Shown here piece after piece: positions 35,408 through 43,461 of a DNA stretch of 64,000 nt. Numbering within the stretch: the stretch's first letter is position 1; every line of letters begins with the position of its first letter. Below the pieces are notes generated by a model. That model was not told the origin of the DNA and searched no databases. It saw only the letters and a list, made by a program, of their open reading frames with translations. The position numbers and the translations under genes were made by a program. This stretch comes from an uncultured Eubacterium sp. (GTDB lineage Bacteria; Bacillota; Clostridia; Lachnospirales; Lachnospiraceae), in assembly GCA_934320655.1 (NCBI GenBank), contig CAKRFN010000014.1, positions 1 to 64,000 on the forward strand, read 5' to 3'.

Positions 35408-36705
35408 AGCCATTCTCCCTTTAAAATATACTGATCACGTTTGGCACCTACGGAGACGAACTGAATCTCGTGATCCAACTGCTGCTCGATATATTGCACA
35501 TATGCTTTGGCATTTTCGGGCAGCTCCTCCCAACTGCGGCATGCGGAGATGTCGCTTCCCCAGCCGGGAAGGTATTTGATCACCGGCTCGCAGGAGTCCA
35601 GATCTTCCAAGGGATCAAATGCATTTAATAAAATTCCGTCCTGGCGATAGCCGGTGATAACCGGTATTTCATCAAATTTGCTCAGTACATCGAGCTTGGT
35701 CAGTGCGATCTTATCCGCATTCTGGCATTTCAGTCCATAGCGGCTGGCAACGACATCAAAAGGACCAACCCGGCGCGGACGACCGGTAGCGGCTCCGTAT
35801 TCGCCACCAGCGCTCCGGAGTGATTCCATCCAGGATTCGGGCATGGCATGTTCTGCTATGAAAGGTCCGGCACCGACACAGGTGGAGTATGCCTTGAGTA
35901 CACCAACGACATGATCGAGCTGCTCTCCGGGGATGCCTGCTCCGATCGGACCATATGCGGAGATCGTTGAAGAACTGGATGTATAGGGGAAGATACCATA
36001 ATCAATATCTCTCATCGCGCCAAGCTGTGCTTCGAGAACAACGATCTTGCCGTTTTCCAGTGATCGCTGCAGGTAGCTGCCGGTGTCGCAGATATAGGGG
36101 GCAAACAGTGCAGCCTGCTTCTCACACCAGGACAGCAGCGCGGGGTAGGACATCGGCTCCTGATGGTAGCAGCCGGCCAGTTCCAGATTTTTTGACTCTA
36201 ACATGGTCTCCAGTCTGGCCTGTATATAGGGTTTATCCAAGTGAAGGAGGTCGCCGAGACGGAGCGTTTTTTTGCGGTACTTGTCGCTGTATGCGTAGGC
36301 GATGCCTCGTCTGGTGGAACCGAAAGCGGCACCTGTTTTTGCCAGACGGTCTTCCTCCAGCTCGTCCTGTACGCGGTGCCACGGCATGGAGATCGTCGCG
36401 CGTGATGATAATCTGAGGTTTCGTGGAGATACGTCGACTCCGCTTTCCTGAATCTGTGCGATCTCCTTTGAGAGATGTTCGGGATCTACGACCATTCCAT
36501 CTCCGAGTACACAGGTGACATCTGGATGCAGGATGCCGGACGGGAGCAGGTTGAGTACATATTTCCCACTCCCGGTGACAACGGTGTGTCCGGCATTGTT
36601 GCCACCCTGATAACGGACGACGATATCCGCCTTTTCTGCGACGAGGTCGATGACTCTTCCCTTTCCCTCGTCACCCCAGTTGATTCCGGTAACAGCAGCT
36701 AACAT
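35404..36705 (-). CDS. purA: Adenylosuccinate synthetase
   Basis: The 433-residue enzyme makes adenylosuccinate from IMP, aspartate and GTP in AMP synthesis. The N-terminus NWGDEGKGRVIDLVAEKAD has the catalytic Asp and the P-loop-like segment, followed by GGNNAGHTVV with the catalytic His, STRRGIAYAYSDK, and the C-terminal ALTKLDVLS GTP site. The frame is open to 36849, but the ATG at 36705 has AAGGAGG upstream and matches the family start. It leads the leftward operon and is divergent from a LysR gene. Confidence 0.96.
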   Translation of the reverse strand: MLAAVTGINWGDEGKGRVIDLVAEKADIVVRYQGGNNAGHTVVTGSGKYVLNLLPSGILHPDVTCVLGDGMVVDPEHLSKEIAQIQESGVDVSPRNLRLSSRATISMPWHRVQDELEEDRLAKTGAAFGSTRRGIAYAYSDKYRKKTLRLGDLLHLDKPYIQARLETMLESKNLELAGCYHQEPMSYPALLSWCEKQAALFAPYICDTGSYLQRSLENGKIVVLEAQLGAMRDIDYGIFPYTSSSSTISAYGPIGAGIPGEQLDHVVGVLKAYSTCVGAGPFIAEHAMPESWMESLRSAGGEYGAATGRPRRVGPFDVVASRYGLKCQNADKIALTKLDVLSKFDEIPVITGYRQDGILLNAFDPLEDLDSCEPVIKYLPGWGSDISACRSWEELPENAKAYVQYIEQQLDHEIQFVSVGAKRDQYILKGEWL

Positions 36706-36813
36706 AGTTTTCCTCCTTGTTGATCGATAGAACGTGTGATAGGTATTGTTTTTTGATCCAGATGCCATTATAATCGGAAAATAGAAATAAGTAAAAAGTA
36801 TTATTGATATAGT

Positions 36814-36836
36814 AGACATCATAATATGATATGTCT
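36814..36836. promoter_or_regulatory. Palindromic operator candidate between purA and the LysR gene
   Basis: ATCAT-AAT-ATGAT (36818-36830) is a perfect inverted repeat, and flanking AGAC/GTCT extends it with two unpaired bases. It sits between the divergent genes, where LysR proteins usually bind. Confidence 0.5.
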
Positions 36837-36880
36837 GAAAGCGTGACAATACAGATTCTGCGCCAGGGAGGGGAACGACA

Positions 36881-37771
36881 ATGAATGTGAATTTTGAATA
36901 TTACAAAATCTTTTATTACGTGGCAAAATATCAGAATTTCACGAAGGCGGCACATGCGCTGAACAATAGCCAGCCGAATATCACGCGCGCCATGAACTGT
37001 CTGGAGGACGAAGTCAAATGCAGGTTGTTTATCCGAACAAACAGGGGCGTGCGCCTGACACCGGAGGGAGAACGGTTATATACGAGGGTGGCTGCGGTCA
37101 TGACACAGATCCAACTGGCGGAGGAAGAATTATCGGAGAGTGTCGGGCTGGAACACGGCAGCATCTCGATCGGTGCGAGCGAGATCGCCCTCAATATTTT
37201 TCTGTTAGATATTTTAAAAAAATTTCATATGGCATATCCGGGGGTTCGGATCAAGATCTGTAATCATTCAACACCACAGGCGGTTCATTCCGTGCAAAGC
37301 GGTGAGATCGATTTTGCGCTTGTCACGACACCTACAGATGTAGAAGCGCCATTAAAGGAAGTAAAGGTAAAAGCGTTTCAGGAGATATTAGTTGGGGGAA
37401 AGACGTTTACAGCGGTCAGCAGCCAGGAACTGCGCCTGCAGGAACTGAAGCAGTATCCGATGATCTGTCTCGGGGCGGACACGACAACGTATCATTTTTA
37501 CAGTGAACTATTTCACAGATACGGCAGTGAACTGAAGCCTGATATTGAGGCTGCCACAACCGATCAGGTGCTGCCACTTGTTAAGAGCGAGCTGGGACTT
37601 GCGTTTTTACCGAAGGAAATGGTCGGGGAATCGATCAAAAGTCATGAGGTCGTCCCGATGAAGCTGCGTGAGGAGATCCCGAAACGCTATGTGTGCATGG
37701 TATATGATACCAGGCGGCCGATGAGCGCCGCGGCACAGAAGCTAAAAATGAGCCTGCAGAAGCCGGAATAG
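36881..37771 (+). CDS. LysR-family transcriptional regulator
   Basis: The 296-residue protein has an N-terminal winged helix (YYKIFYYVAKYQNFTKAAHALNNSQPNITRAMNCLEDEV) and a C-terminal effector-binding domain of the periplasmic-binding type from about residue 90 (GSISIGASEIALNIFL). The ligand is unknown. Being divergent from purA, with a palindrome between them, it may control purA-pyrB or itself. The frame start at 36881 follows GGGAGGGG. It ends the leftward/rightward pair, with the mobile element 135 bases later. Confidence 0.9.
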   Translation: MNVNFEYYKIFYYVAKYQNFTKAAHALNNSQPNITRAMNCLEDEVKCRLFIRTNRGVRLTPEGERLYTRVAAVMTQIQLAEEELSESVGLEHGSISIGASEIALNIFLLDILKKFHMAYPGVRIKICNHSTPQAVHSVQSGEIDFALVTTPTDVEAPLKEVKVKAFQEILVGGKTFTAVSSQELRLQELKQYPMICLGADTTTYHFYSELFHRYGSELKPDIEAATTDQVLPLVKSELGLAFLPKEMVGESIKSHEVVPMKLREEIPKRYVCMVYDTRRPMSAAAQKLKMSLQKPE

Positions 37772-37839
37772 CGGTCGTATATGGCAGACAGCGAAATGGA
37801 GCAGGAGTGAACAGGGCACATACTTCCGCTGATTCCCAA

Positions 37840-37867
37840 TTGAAATATAATAGAAAAAAAGTATAAT
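37840..37867 (+). promoter_or_regulatory. Promoter left of the mobile element, probably serving the DUF4300 gene
   Basis: TTGAAA (37840-37845), 16 bases and TATAAT (37862-37867). In the DNA restored without the inserted element, this promoter would stand about 70 bases before the DUF4300 gene. Confidence 0.6.
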
Positions 37868-37893
37868 GAAGGTTGTTCATATGTAGGTTCTGC

Positions 37894-37906
37894 ATACAGT
37901 CTGACA
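37894..37906 (+). repeat. Left 13-bp target-site duplication of the 541-bp element
   Basis: ATACAGTCTGACA directly touches the left terminal inverted repeat and is repeated unchanged at 38448-38460. Confidence 0.85.
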
Positions 37907-38447
37907 TAGGCGTTTGCGAAACTATTTAATCATTGGGCTACCTGGCTGTGGACGCAGTGGCATTCTGATCAAGCTGCTCCGATTGCCCGGCGGTGTCTCG
38001 CTGTCTCTTCAGCCTTGGCTCGATGTGTCCTTCGCACACATAGCCTGCGGCTTTCAGCTATGACATGAAGTTCGTTTACGAATCGCTCGCACTTCGCCGG
38101 ACAAAAGTCGCAGTTGACAGAAACCACTGTGCCCACAGCCGTTAGCCCTGCGTTATATACTGCTTGCGAAATATTTTAGTAGGTGAACGGGGCATGCAAG
38201 CACTATCAACTCAGATGAGGAAGTAGCAGCGCGAGCAAAGGCGTGTCTGATTTTGCTGCCTTTGCACGATGGAGAGGAGACTCGTAACTCGTGGAAGCCT
38301 CTGCTGAACACGAGTTAGGTTTTTCCGAGGCTCATCGGAATGGTTCGTGCAACGAAAGCAAAACAGACATGCTTGCGGGAGCTGCGGGCTCTTAATAATG
38401 TGCTTGCATGCCCCAAAACCTGACAAAAATAGTTTCGCAAACGCCTA
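37907..38447. mobile_element. 541-bp non-coding MITE-like element with long internal palindromes
   Basis: The ends are perfect 21-bp inverted repeats (37907-37927 and 38427-38447; core GCGAAACTATTT) flanked by a perfect 13-bp direct repeat, so insertion is clear. No believable gene lies inside. The left half pairs GGCTGTGG/CCACAGCC and CAGTGG/CCACTG. The right half, from TTGCGAAATATTTT near 38166, is another long imperfect hairpin with arms GGGGCATGCAAGCAC and GTGCTTGCATGCCCC and several inner stems such as TAACTCGTG/CACGAGTTA. It could be moved by a transposase elsewhere in the genome, and could give a large folded RNA. Confidence 0.8.
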
Positions 38448-38460
38448 ATACAGTCTGACA
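38448..38460 (+). repeat. Right 13-bp target-site duplication of the 541-bp element
   Basis: Second copy of ATACAGTCTGACA, adjoining the right terminal inverted repeat. It lies 21 bases before the DUF4300 gene. Confidence 0.85.
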
Positions 38461-38481
38461 GCTTGAAAGGAGAAGAGGAAA

Positions 38482-39372
38482 ATGAAAAAACAAAAACGAA
38501 AGAAAATAGGTATGCTTGTACTGTGTACAGCACTTTTACTGCCTGCTTTTATCTTAGGGCAGACGACAGAAGCATCTGCAAAAACAAATGCTTACCGTGG
38601 TGAATATTCGAACCTGGTTGACACGAAAACGCAGAAAGAGGTAAAAAAAGCCATGCTAGCAGCCGGGTTGTCGGAGAAACGGATTGATGCATGGCTTGGG
38701 GATGTGCAGATGTACAATCAGACGATCAGAAATACGGGTCTTGTAAAAAAAGGATTTAAGAAGCTGACAGGGAAAAACCCTCAGTATGACGAAAACAGGA
38801 TTATGAAGCTGTGGAATAAGAAGAATCCGCAATTCATCGGATATAACTGCAGAATCACGGCGTATGACCTGATAGGTGACAAGATCAGCATGAAGAAGGA
38901 TGCGAAGGTGAATGCATCGAATCTGTTTATGGATCAGGATGCGATCCGCAATGCACCGGTGAAAAAATATACCGGAAAGCAGCAGAAAAAGTTTGAAGCA
39001 TTGTATTCAACAGTAAAGACTTCGTATACGACAGATGTCGATCAGCATGCTGCAAAACAGAAGCGTGCATGGCAGCGGAAAGGAATCAAGGTGTCAGATA
39101 AGACAAAGGCATCCCTGATAACGGTAGTCTTTCACGACAGCTTTGGAAAGAATGATAATGAATTGTTTATCGGTCATGCAGGTGTGCTGGTTCCGGAGAA
39201 AAACGGAAAATTGCTTTTTGTTGAAAAGCTATCGTTTTCGTTGCCGTATCAGGTGCTCCGCTTTGATAACCGCAAGCAGCTGAACCGCTATCTGATGAGT
39301 ATGTATGACACCCAGTGGGGGCAGGACATTGCCAGACCATTTATTATGGAAAACACACAGCTTTTGTACTGA
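38482..39372 (+). CDS. Secreted DUF4300-like protein
   Basis: The 296-residue protein has a Lys-rich signal peptide cut near ASAK, then a helical N-terminal domain (NLVDTKTQKEVKKAMLAAGL, FLDDVQ-like AWLGDVQMYNQTI). The core shows GYNCRITAYDLIGD with one Cys and the later FIGHAGVLVPEKNGKLLFVEKLSF with a His, as in DUF4300 proteins that resemble NlpC/P60 hydrolases. The function is not known; a surface hydrolase is inferred. AAAGGAG precedes the ATG. Its likely promoter lies beyond the inserted 541-bp element, so its expression may be altered. Confidence 0.75.
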   Translation: MKKQKRKKIGMLVLCTALLLPAFILGQTTEASAKTNAYRGEYSNLVDTKTQKEVKKAMLAAGLSEKRIDAWLGDVQMYNQTIRNTGLVKKGFKKLTGKNPQYDENRIMKLWNKKNPQFIGYNCRITAYDLIGDKISMKKDAKVNASNLFMDQDAIRNAPVKKYTGKQQKKFEALYSTVKTSYTTDVDQHAAKQKRAWQRKGIKVSDKTKASLITVVFHDSFGKNDNELFIGHAGVLVPEKNGKLLFVEKLSFSLPYQVLRFDNRKQLNRYLMSMYDTQWGQDIARPFIMENTQLLY

Positions 39373-39429
39373 TATCCGGGAATGCCGGATCCGGCAGATT
39401 TTGAGTCAGCCAGACGATGATTTGCCGGA

Positions 39430-40629
39430 TCACACAGGCAGTACCACATAAAATATATTTTGTTGATCTTTGTAGTCGACATAGATTGAGCCATGATGAT
39501 GTACAACTATGCTATTTGCGATTGACAGACCAAGTCCAAAATGTCCGTTCCCCTCGCGGGATTCATCTCCGCGGAAAAAGCGTTCGAAAAGATGCTTCCG
39601 CTGCTCCGGTGGAATGGGAGTACCGGTATTTGCTACTTCAAGGTGCAATTTTTTGGCTTGCAGGTACGCGCAGATATGGATCCTGCCATTGTCCGGGGTA
39701 TAGCTGATGGCATTGTTCAGTAAAATGGACAGCAGGTTCTGGATCTGCTCCATAGCTCCGGTGATATACATGTTTTCCTGAATGTCTGTAGTAATACAGA
39801 TCCCTTTTTCGAAAGCGACGCTTTCCATCGGATAAATAATGTCATAGAGCGCAGCATCAGCCTGAAAGTGTGTGACAGGAGATTGGTGCTGCTGTGTATC
39901 GAGCCGTGTCAGGGTAAGCATCTGATTTACGAGAGTAATCATACGATCCGTTTCCTGATGAATATATAGCAGATGTTTGTTGTCCGGCGATACTTCCTTT
40001 TGCAGCAGATCAGCACTGGCACGGATGACGGCCAGCGGCGTTTTCAGTTCATGGCTGGCATTGGATATAAATTGCTTTTCAGACTGTAGCATGTCAGCTA
40101 TGGGCTGCGTCAGCCAGCGGGACAATACCTGACCGGATCGTGCAAATGCGAATATACCGGCGAACAGCAGGAGTATGCAAAAGCCAATGGTTGGCAATGT
40201 GGCTCGGAGAGCGGATGAGCCACCGATGAAAATAATATATTTCTGGTCTGTTCTATATACATATTTATAGATATAGGTATAGCGCATATGACGATTGGAG
40301 CCACTCCAGTCGTAGATTAAATCCTGTCCGATGCTGAGCAGCTCGGCATCGGATTTATCAGAAAATGTATGAAACAGGAGATGTGTCTGGTTATCGTCAT
40401 CCACAGAATATACACAGTACTGGACATTGCCAAGATCAGAGCGGGTTCCCTGATATTTAATAAAATTTCGCCATCTGGAATCCCGGATGGCATGGCGCAT
40501 ATCCTGCTTGATCGTCAGCAGGTTATTTCGATAGACGTTCATTGTATAAATATAGAGAATGCCGATCCAGATAATGGACAGCAGGCAGATAAATAGTATA
40601 CATATTTTTTTCTGTAAATTTTTAATCAT
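39430..40629 (-). CDS. Sensor histidine kinase
   Basis: The 399-residue membrane kinase has two membrane helices (about residues 8-28 and 145-170) around an outside sensor of some 115 residues. HisKA with the phosphorylated His in ISNASHELKTPLAV and an HATPase domain (LLNNAISYTPDNG, HFGLGLSIANSIV) follow. It signals to the response regulator upstream in the same operon. The ATG at 40629 overlaps the regulator's end and has GGAGG inside that gene, so translation is coupled. The stimulus is unknown. Confidence 0.93.
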   Translation of the reverse strand: MIKNLQKKICILFICLLSIIWIGILYIYTMNVYRNNLLTIKQDMRHAIRDSRWRNFIKYQGTRSDLGNVQYCVYSVDDDNQTHLLFHTFSDKSDAELLSIGQDLIYDWSGSNRHMRYTYIYKYVYRTDQKYIIFIGGSSALRATLPTIGFCILLLFAGIFAFARSGQVLSRWLTQPIADMLQSEKQFISNASHELKTPLAVIRASADLLQKEVSPDNKHLLYIHQETDRMITLVNQMLTLTRLDTQQHQSPVTHFQADAALYDIIYPMESVAFEKGICITTDIQENMYITGAMEQIQNLLSILLNNAISYTPDNGRIHICAYLQAKKLHLEVANTGTPIPPEQRKHLFERFFRGDESREGNGHFGLGLSIANSIVVHHHGSIYVDYKDQQNIFYVVLPV

Positions 40630-41305
40630 GAGATACCTCCAGAATATATCCGATTCCACGTACAGCACGAATATTCACGTTGACCTGCAAATGATGGAAT
40701 TTTCTGCGCAGGAAGGAGATATATACTTCTACATTGTTGTATTCAGCATTGGAATCATATCCCCATATTTTCGTTGCAATCTGTTCTTTTTCCAGTATCT
40801 GATTCTGATTGAGCAGCAGTAACTCGCATAGCTGCATTTCTTTTCCGCTTATTTTGATGGATTTACCGGTATCTGTATTTGATATTTCTCCTGTGCTGTG
40901 ATCAAAGACCAGATTTGCAATACCGGGCTGATTGGTATATTCATGAGCCTGGCGCCGGGTGATTGCCTGAATACGCATCAGAAGCTCCTGAATTTCAAAG
41001 GGCTTGGTAACGTAATCGTCGGCACCTGCCTGAAAGCCCTGTACTTTATCATTTAACTGGGTGAGCGCGGAGAGAATGAGCACAGGGACATGATTTCCCT
41101 CGGCACGTAATGCAGCCAGCAGCTCATAGCCATTCATCTTAGGCAGCATCAGATCAAGGATGATGATGTCATAGATGCCGCTGGAGGCTTGATCAAAGCC
41201 GGATAAACCGTCATAAGCAATATCTGCAATATAATTTTCATCGCGCAGGGATTCGGCGATGTTGTCAGCAAGACGTACATTATCTTCAATTATTAAAATT
41301 CTCAT
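40622..41305 (-). CDS. OmpR-family response regulator
   Basis: The 227-residue protein has a receiver domain (LIIEDNVRLADNIAES, phospho-acceptor Asp in IIILDLMLPKMNGYEL, ADDYVTKPF) and a C-terminal winged helix (EKEQIATKIWGYDSNAEYNNVEVYISFLRRK cut here after its core: NVEVYISFLRRKF). The reading frame is open to 41383, but the ATG at 41305 follows GGAG and gives the normal start MRILIIEDN. Direct repeats at its promoter suggest it controls itself and perhaps the divergent sulfotransferase. Confidence 0.95.
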   Translation of the reverse strand: MRILIIEDNVRLADNIAESLRDENYIADIAYDGLSGFDQASSGIYDIIILDLMLPKMNGYELLAALRAEGNHVPVLILSALTQLNDKVQGFQAGADDYVTKPFEIQELLMRIQAITRRQAHEYTNQPGIANLVFDHSTGEISNTDTGKSIKISGKEMQLCELLLLNQNQILEKEQIATKIWGYDSNAEYNNVEVYISFLRRKFHHLQVNVNIRAVRGIGYILEVSHD

Positions 41306-41368
41306 AGGATACTCCAAAAATATAAACTTCACTGTATTGATTGTGTTCATTATAAATTGAAAGAGCAA

Positions 41369-41400
41369 AGTATACAATGCCATTCAAGGTTTTTTCAAGG
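41369..41400 (-). promoter_or_regulatory. Promoter of the two-component operon with 11-bp-phased direct repeats
   Basis: On the minus strand TTGAAA (41393-41398), 18 bases and TATACT (41369-41374). On the plus strand TTCAAGG occurs at 41383-41389 and again at 41394-41400, exactly 11 bases apart, the spacing typical of OmpR/PhoB-type binding. The repeats overlap the -35 box. Confidence 0.55.
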
Positions 41401-41469
41401 AATGTACTTTATGATGTCAGTCGTATGAGGTCAATGATACATAATGACCGGTCAGGAGGAATACATTCA

Positions 41470-42666
41470 ATGAAAATACTTTATCTGCATATTGGAACGA
41501 CAAAAACCGCTACGACATCTATCCAGAGATTTTTAGAACAGAATAATGAGGTACTAAAAACCAAAGGGTACATTTATCCGGCATCACAGCACACCTACCA
41601 GAATGTCAACGCCCGTCGAAATGGACATTTTCTTGTGAAAAATGTCACAAAAAGCGGAGGGGGCAGAGATCATGATCTGGAAAATCAATATCTGGAGGAA
41701 GGATATTGCATGATTGCCGGTCTGATGGAGAATTATGACAATGTGATTTTATCGGATGAAGCCATCTGGCATACTTCCAGCTACCAGTACACAGATCTCT
41801 TTAAGGATTTAAAGAACCGTGCACTGCAGGATGGCTATCAGGTAAAAATCATAGTCTATCTTCGTCGTCAGGATGCATTTTATCTGTCACGCTGGAATCA
41901 GGCAGTAAAACAAAATTTTGGGGCTGATGCCAGAATGACCTGTGATCAGTATATGGAAGAAAGCTTGAAAAAAGATGGAAAAATATTAAATTATGCAAAA
42001 AAACTGGATGATATCGCAGCTGTTTTTGGGAAAGAACATGTGATTGTGCGCAGGTATGAACCGGATAGCTGGCTGGATGGATCTATTATCAGTGATTTTA
42101 TGCATGCAGTCGGACTGCCAGTGTCAGAAGAGTTTTCACCGCTTGCGGAGAATGTCAATCTGCGGCTGGGAAAAAATGAGACAGAATTAAAGAGAATCAT
42201 CAATTCGAATGCGGATTTGAATAAGAAAGAAGTAACGTATCTGGGAAAATATTTACAGAGACAAACGAAAGCACATGTAGAGAAGGATGATACGTGCATG
42301 CTTTCGGCAGATGAAGTACGGGAATTTCTGGCGCCGTATGAGACTGTAAATGCGTATGTTGCGCAGACCTATATAAAAGATGGGAAAGAGCTTTTCCATA
42401 CAGAGATTGATCAACGCCCTAAATGGAATGCGGATAATGGGCAGATGCTGGAAACAGCAGTCACTTTTTTTACGTCTGTGATGATTGATCTGGACCGGAA
42501 GATACAGGAGCAGGATCGGAGGATACAACAACAGGAGCAGACAATTGCAGATATGAAAAAGGAACAGGCGCATTTCAAAAACCGTGTACTGTTATTTATC
42601 GGGAAAGTAAAACATCCGGTTCGCACGATTTGGCACAAGGTATGGAATGAGTTCAGCAATGATTAG
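41470..42666 (+). CDS. Sulfotransferase-family P-loop protein
   Basis: The 398-residue protein begins LYLHIGTTKTATTSIQRFL, the 5'-phosphosulfate-binding loop of PAPS-dependent sulfotransferases (GxxKTGTT type). A second segment, KIIVYLRRQDAFYLSRWNQ near residue 130, fits the 3'-phosphate-binding site with its Arg and Ser. The C-terminus is a Gln/Glu-rich coiled coil (about residues 340-375) and a basic tail, with no signal peptide. It probably sulfates a cytosolic precursor such as a glycan or lipid intermediate. The next gene makes PAPS. AGGAGG before 41470 sets the start. GC content is below the sulfur operon's. Confidence 0.8.
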   Translation: MKILYLHIGTTKTATTSIQRFLEQNNEVLKTKGYIYPASQHTYQNVNARRNGHFLVKNVTKSGGGRDHDLENQYLEEGYCMIAGLMENYDNVILSDEAIWHTSSYQYTDLFKDLKNRALQDGYQVKIIVYLRRQDAFYLSRWNQAVKQNFGADARMTCDQYMEESLKKDGKILNYAKKLDDIAAVFGKEHVIVRRYEPDSWLDGSIISDFMHAVGLPVSEEFSPLAENVNLRLGKNETELKRIINSNADLNKKEVTYLGKYLQRQTKAHVEKDDTCMLSADEVREFLAPYETVNAYVAQTYIKDGKELFHTEIDQRPKWNADNGQMLETAVTFFTSVMIDLDRKIQEQDRRIQQQEQTIADMKKEQAHFKNRVLLFIGKVKHPVRTIWHKVWNEFSND

Positions 42667-42684
42667 GAATAGGCGGGTGAAAAA

Positions 42685-43269
42685 ATGGAACGAAATCTGA
42701 CATGGCACAATATGGATATTGACCGGACACAGCGGGAACAGCAGATGGGGCAGCAGGCATGTACCATCTGGATGAGCGGTCTGTCGGGAGCAGGAAAGTC
42801 GACGGTCGCAAATGCATTGGAAAAACGGTTGTATACGATGGGAAAGAAGACAATGCTTCTGGATGGCGACAATATACGGATGGGTCTGAATAATAATCTC
42901 GGTTTTTCGGATGAAGACCGGATAGAGAATATCCGCCGTATTGCAGAAGTCGCAAAGCTGATGAATGATGCGGGCTTGATCGTCATCACGGCTTTTATCT
43001 CTCCATACCGGCAGGATCGCAGAAATGCGCGGAATATTATAGGTAGAGAATTTAAAGAGGTATATGTCAGTACATCGATTCAGGAGTGCGAGAAGCGGGA
43101 CGTAAAAGGCTTATATAAAGCTGCGAGAGCTGGAAAAATTGTTAATTTTACAGGAATTACAAGCCCGTATGAGATACCGGAATATCCGGAAGCTACTGTA
43201 GATACAACAAATATGGACGTGGAGGCCTGCGTGGATCAGATCTTATGTCAGCTTAATTTGAACCTGTAA
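42685..43269 (+). CDS. cysC: Adenylylsulfate (APS) kinase
   Basis: The 194-residue kinase phosphorylates APS to PAPS. It has the P-loop WMSGLSGAGKSTVANALE, LLDGDNIRMGLNNNLGFS with the APS-binding Asp, and the lid segment VYVSTSIQECEKRDVKGLYKAARAGKI cut into its typical order, ending FTGITSPYE. It begins 18 bases after the sulfotransferase. Because the downstream operon reduces APS itself, PAPS made here is most likely used for sulfation rather than for assimilation. Confidence 0.95.
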   Translation: MERNLTWHNMDIDRTQREQQMGQQACTIWMSGLSGAGKSTVANALEKRLYTMGKKTMLLDGDNIRMGLNNNLGFSDEDRIENIRRIAEVAKLMNDAGLIVITAFISPYRQDRRNARNIIGREFKEVYVSTSIQECEKRDVKGLYKAARAGKIVNFTGITSPYEIPEYPEATVDTTNMDVEACVDQILCQLNLNL

Positions 43270-43327
43270 CAGCTGCACGGAAAATTTTTTGATCACATGA
43301 ACCGGAATAAAAGATAATTTTTTTCAA

Positions 43328-43350
43328 ATTCCTATTGACCTGATAGGAAT
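43328..43350. promoter_or_regulatory. CymR/Rrf2-type operator candidate
   Basis: ATTCCTAT (43328-43335) and ATAGGAAT (43343-43350) are perfect inverted arms around seven bases. The site overlaps the -35 box of cysK. The GGAAT half resembles that of CymR sites in Bacillus as I recall them. Confidence 0.6.
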
Positions 43351-43363
43351 AGAGTGGTATTAT
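43335..43363 (+). promoter_or_regulatory. Promoter of cysK and the sulfur operon
   Basis: TTGACC (43335-43340), 17 bases and TATTAT (43358-43363), about 99 bases before the cysK ATG. It coincides with the operator, so repression when cysteine is plentiful is plausible. Confidence 0.65.
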
Positions 43364-43461
43364 CTAGAAAGCTAAATTATATAATTCTTATATGCTTAGT
43401 AGGAAAAAGCAGGAGCGGTGCACAGAGCAAACGTAATTATAAGAATGGAAGGGTGGTTCAT

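Noticed and set aside
36706..36849. Extended N-terminus of purA
   Set aside because: The extra 48 residues are hydrophobic and unlike the family; the ATG at 36705 has a perfect ribosome site.
38211..38533. Leftward open frames of about 70 codons in the 541-bp element
   Set aside because: They arise from the palindromic DNA, have no ribosome site and no recognisable protein; one runs through the terminal repeat.
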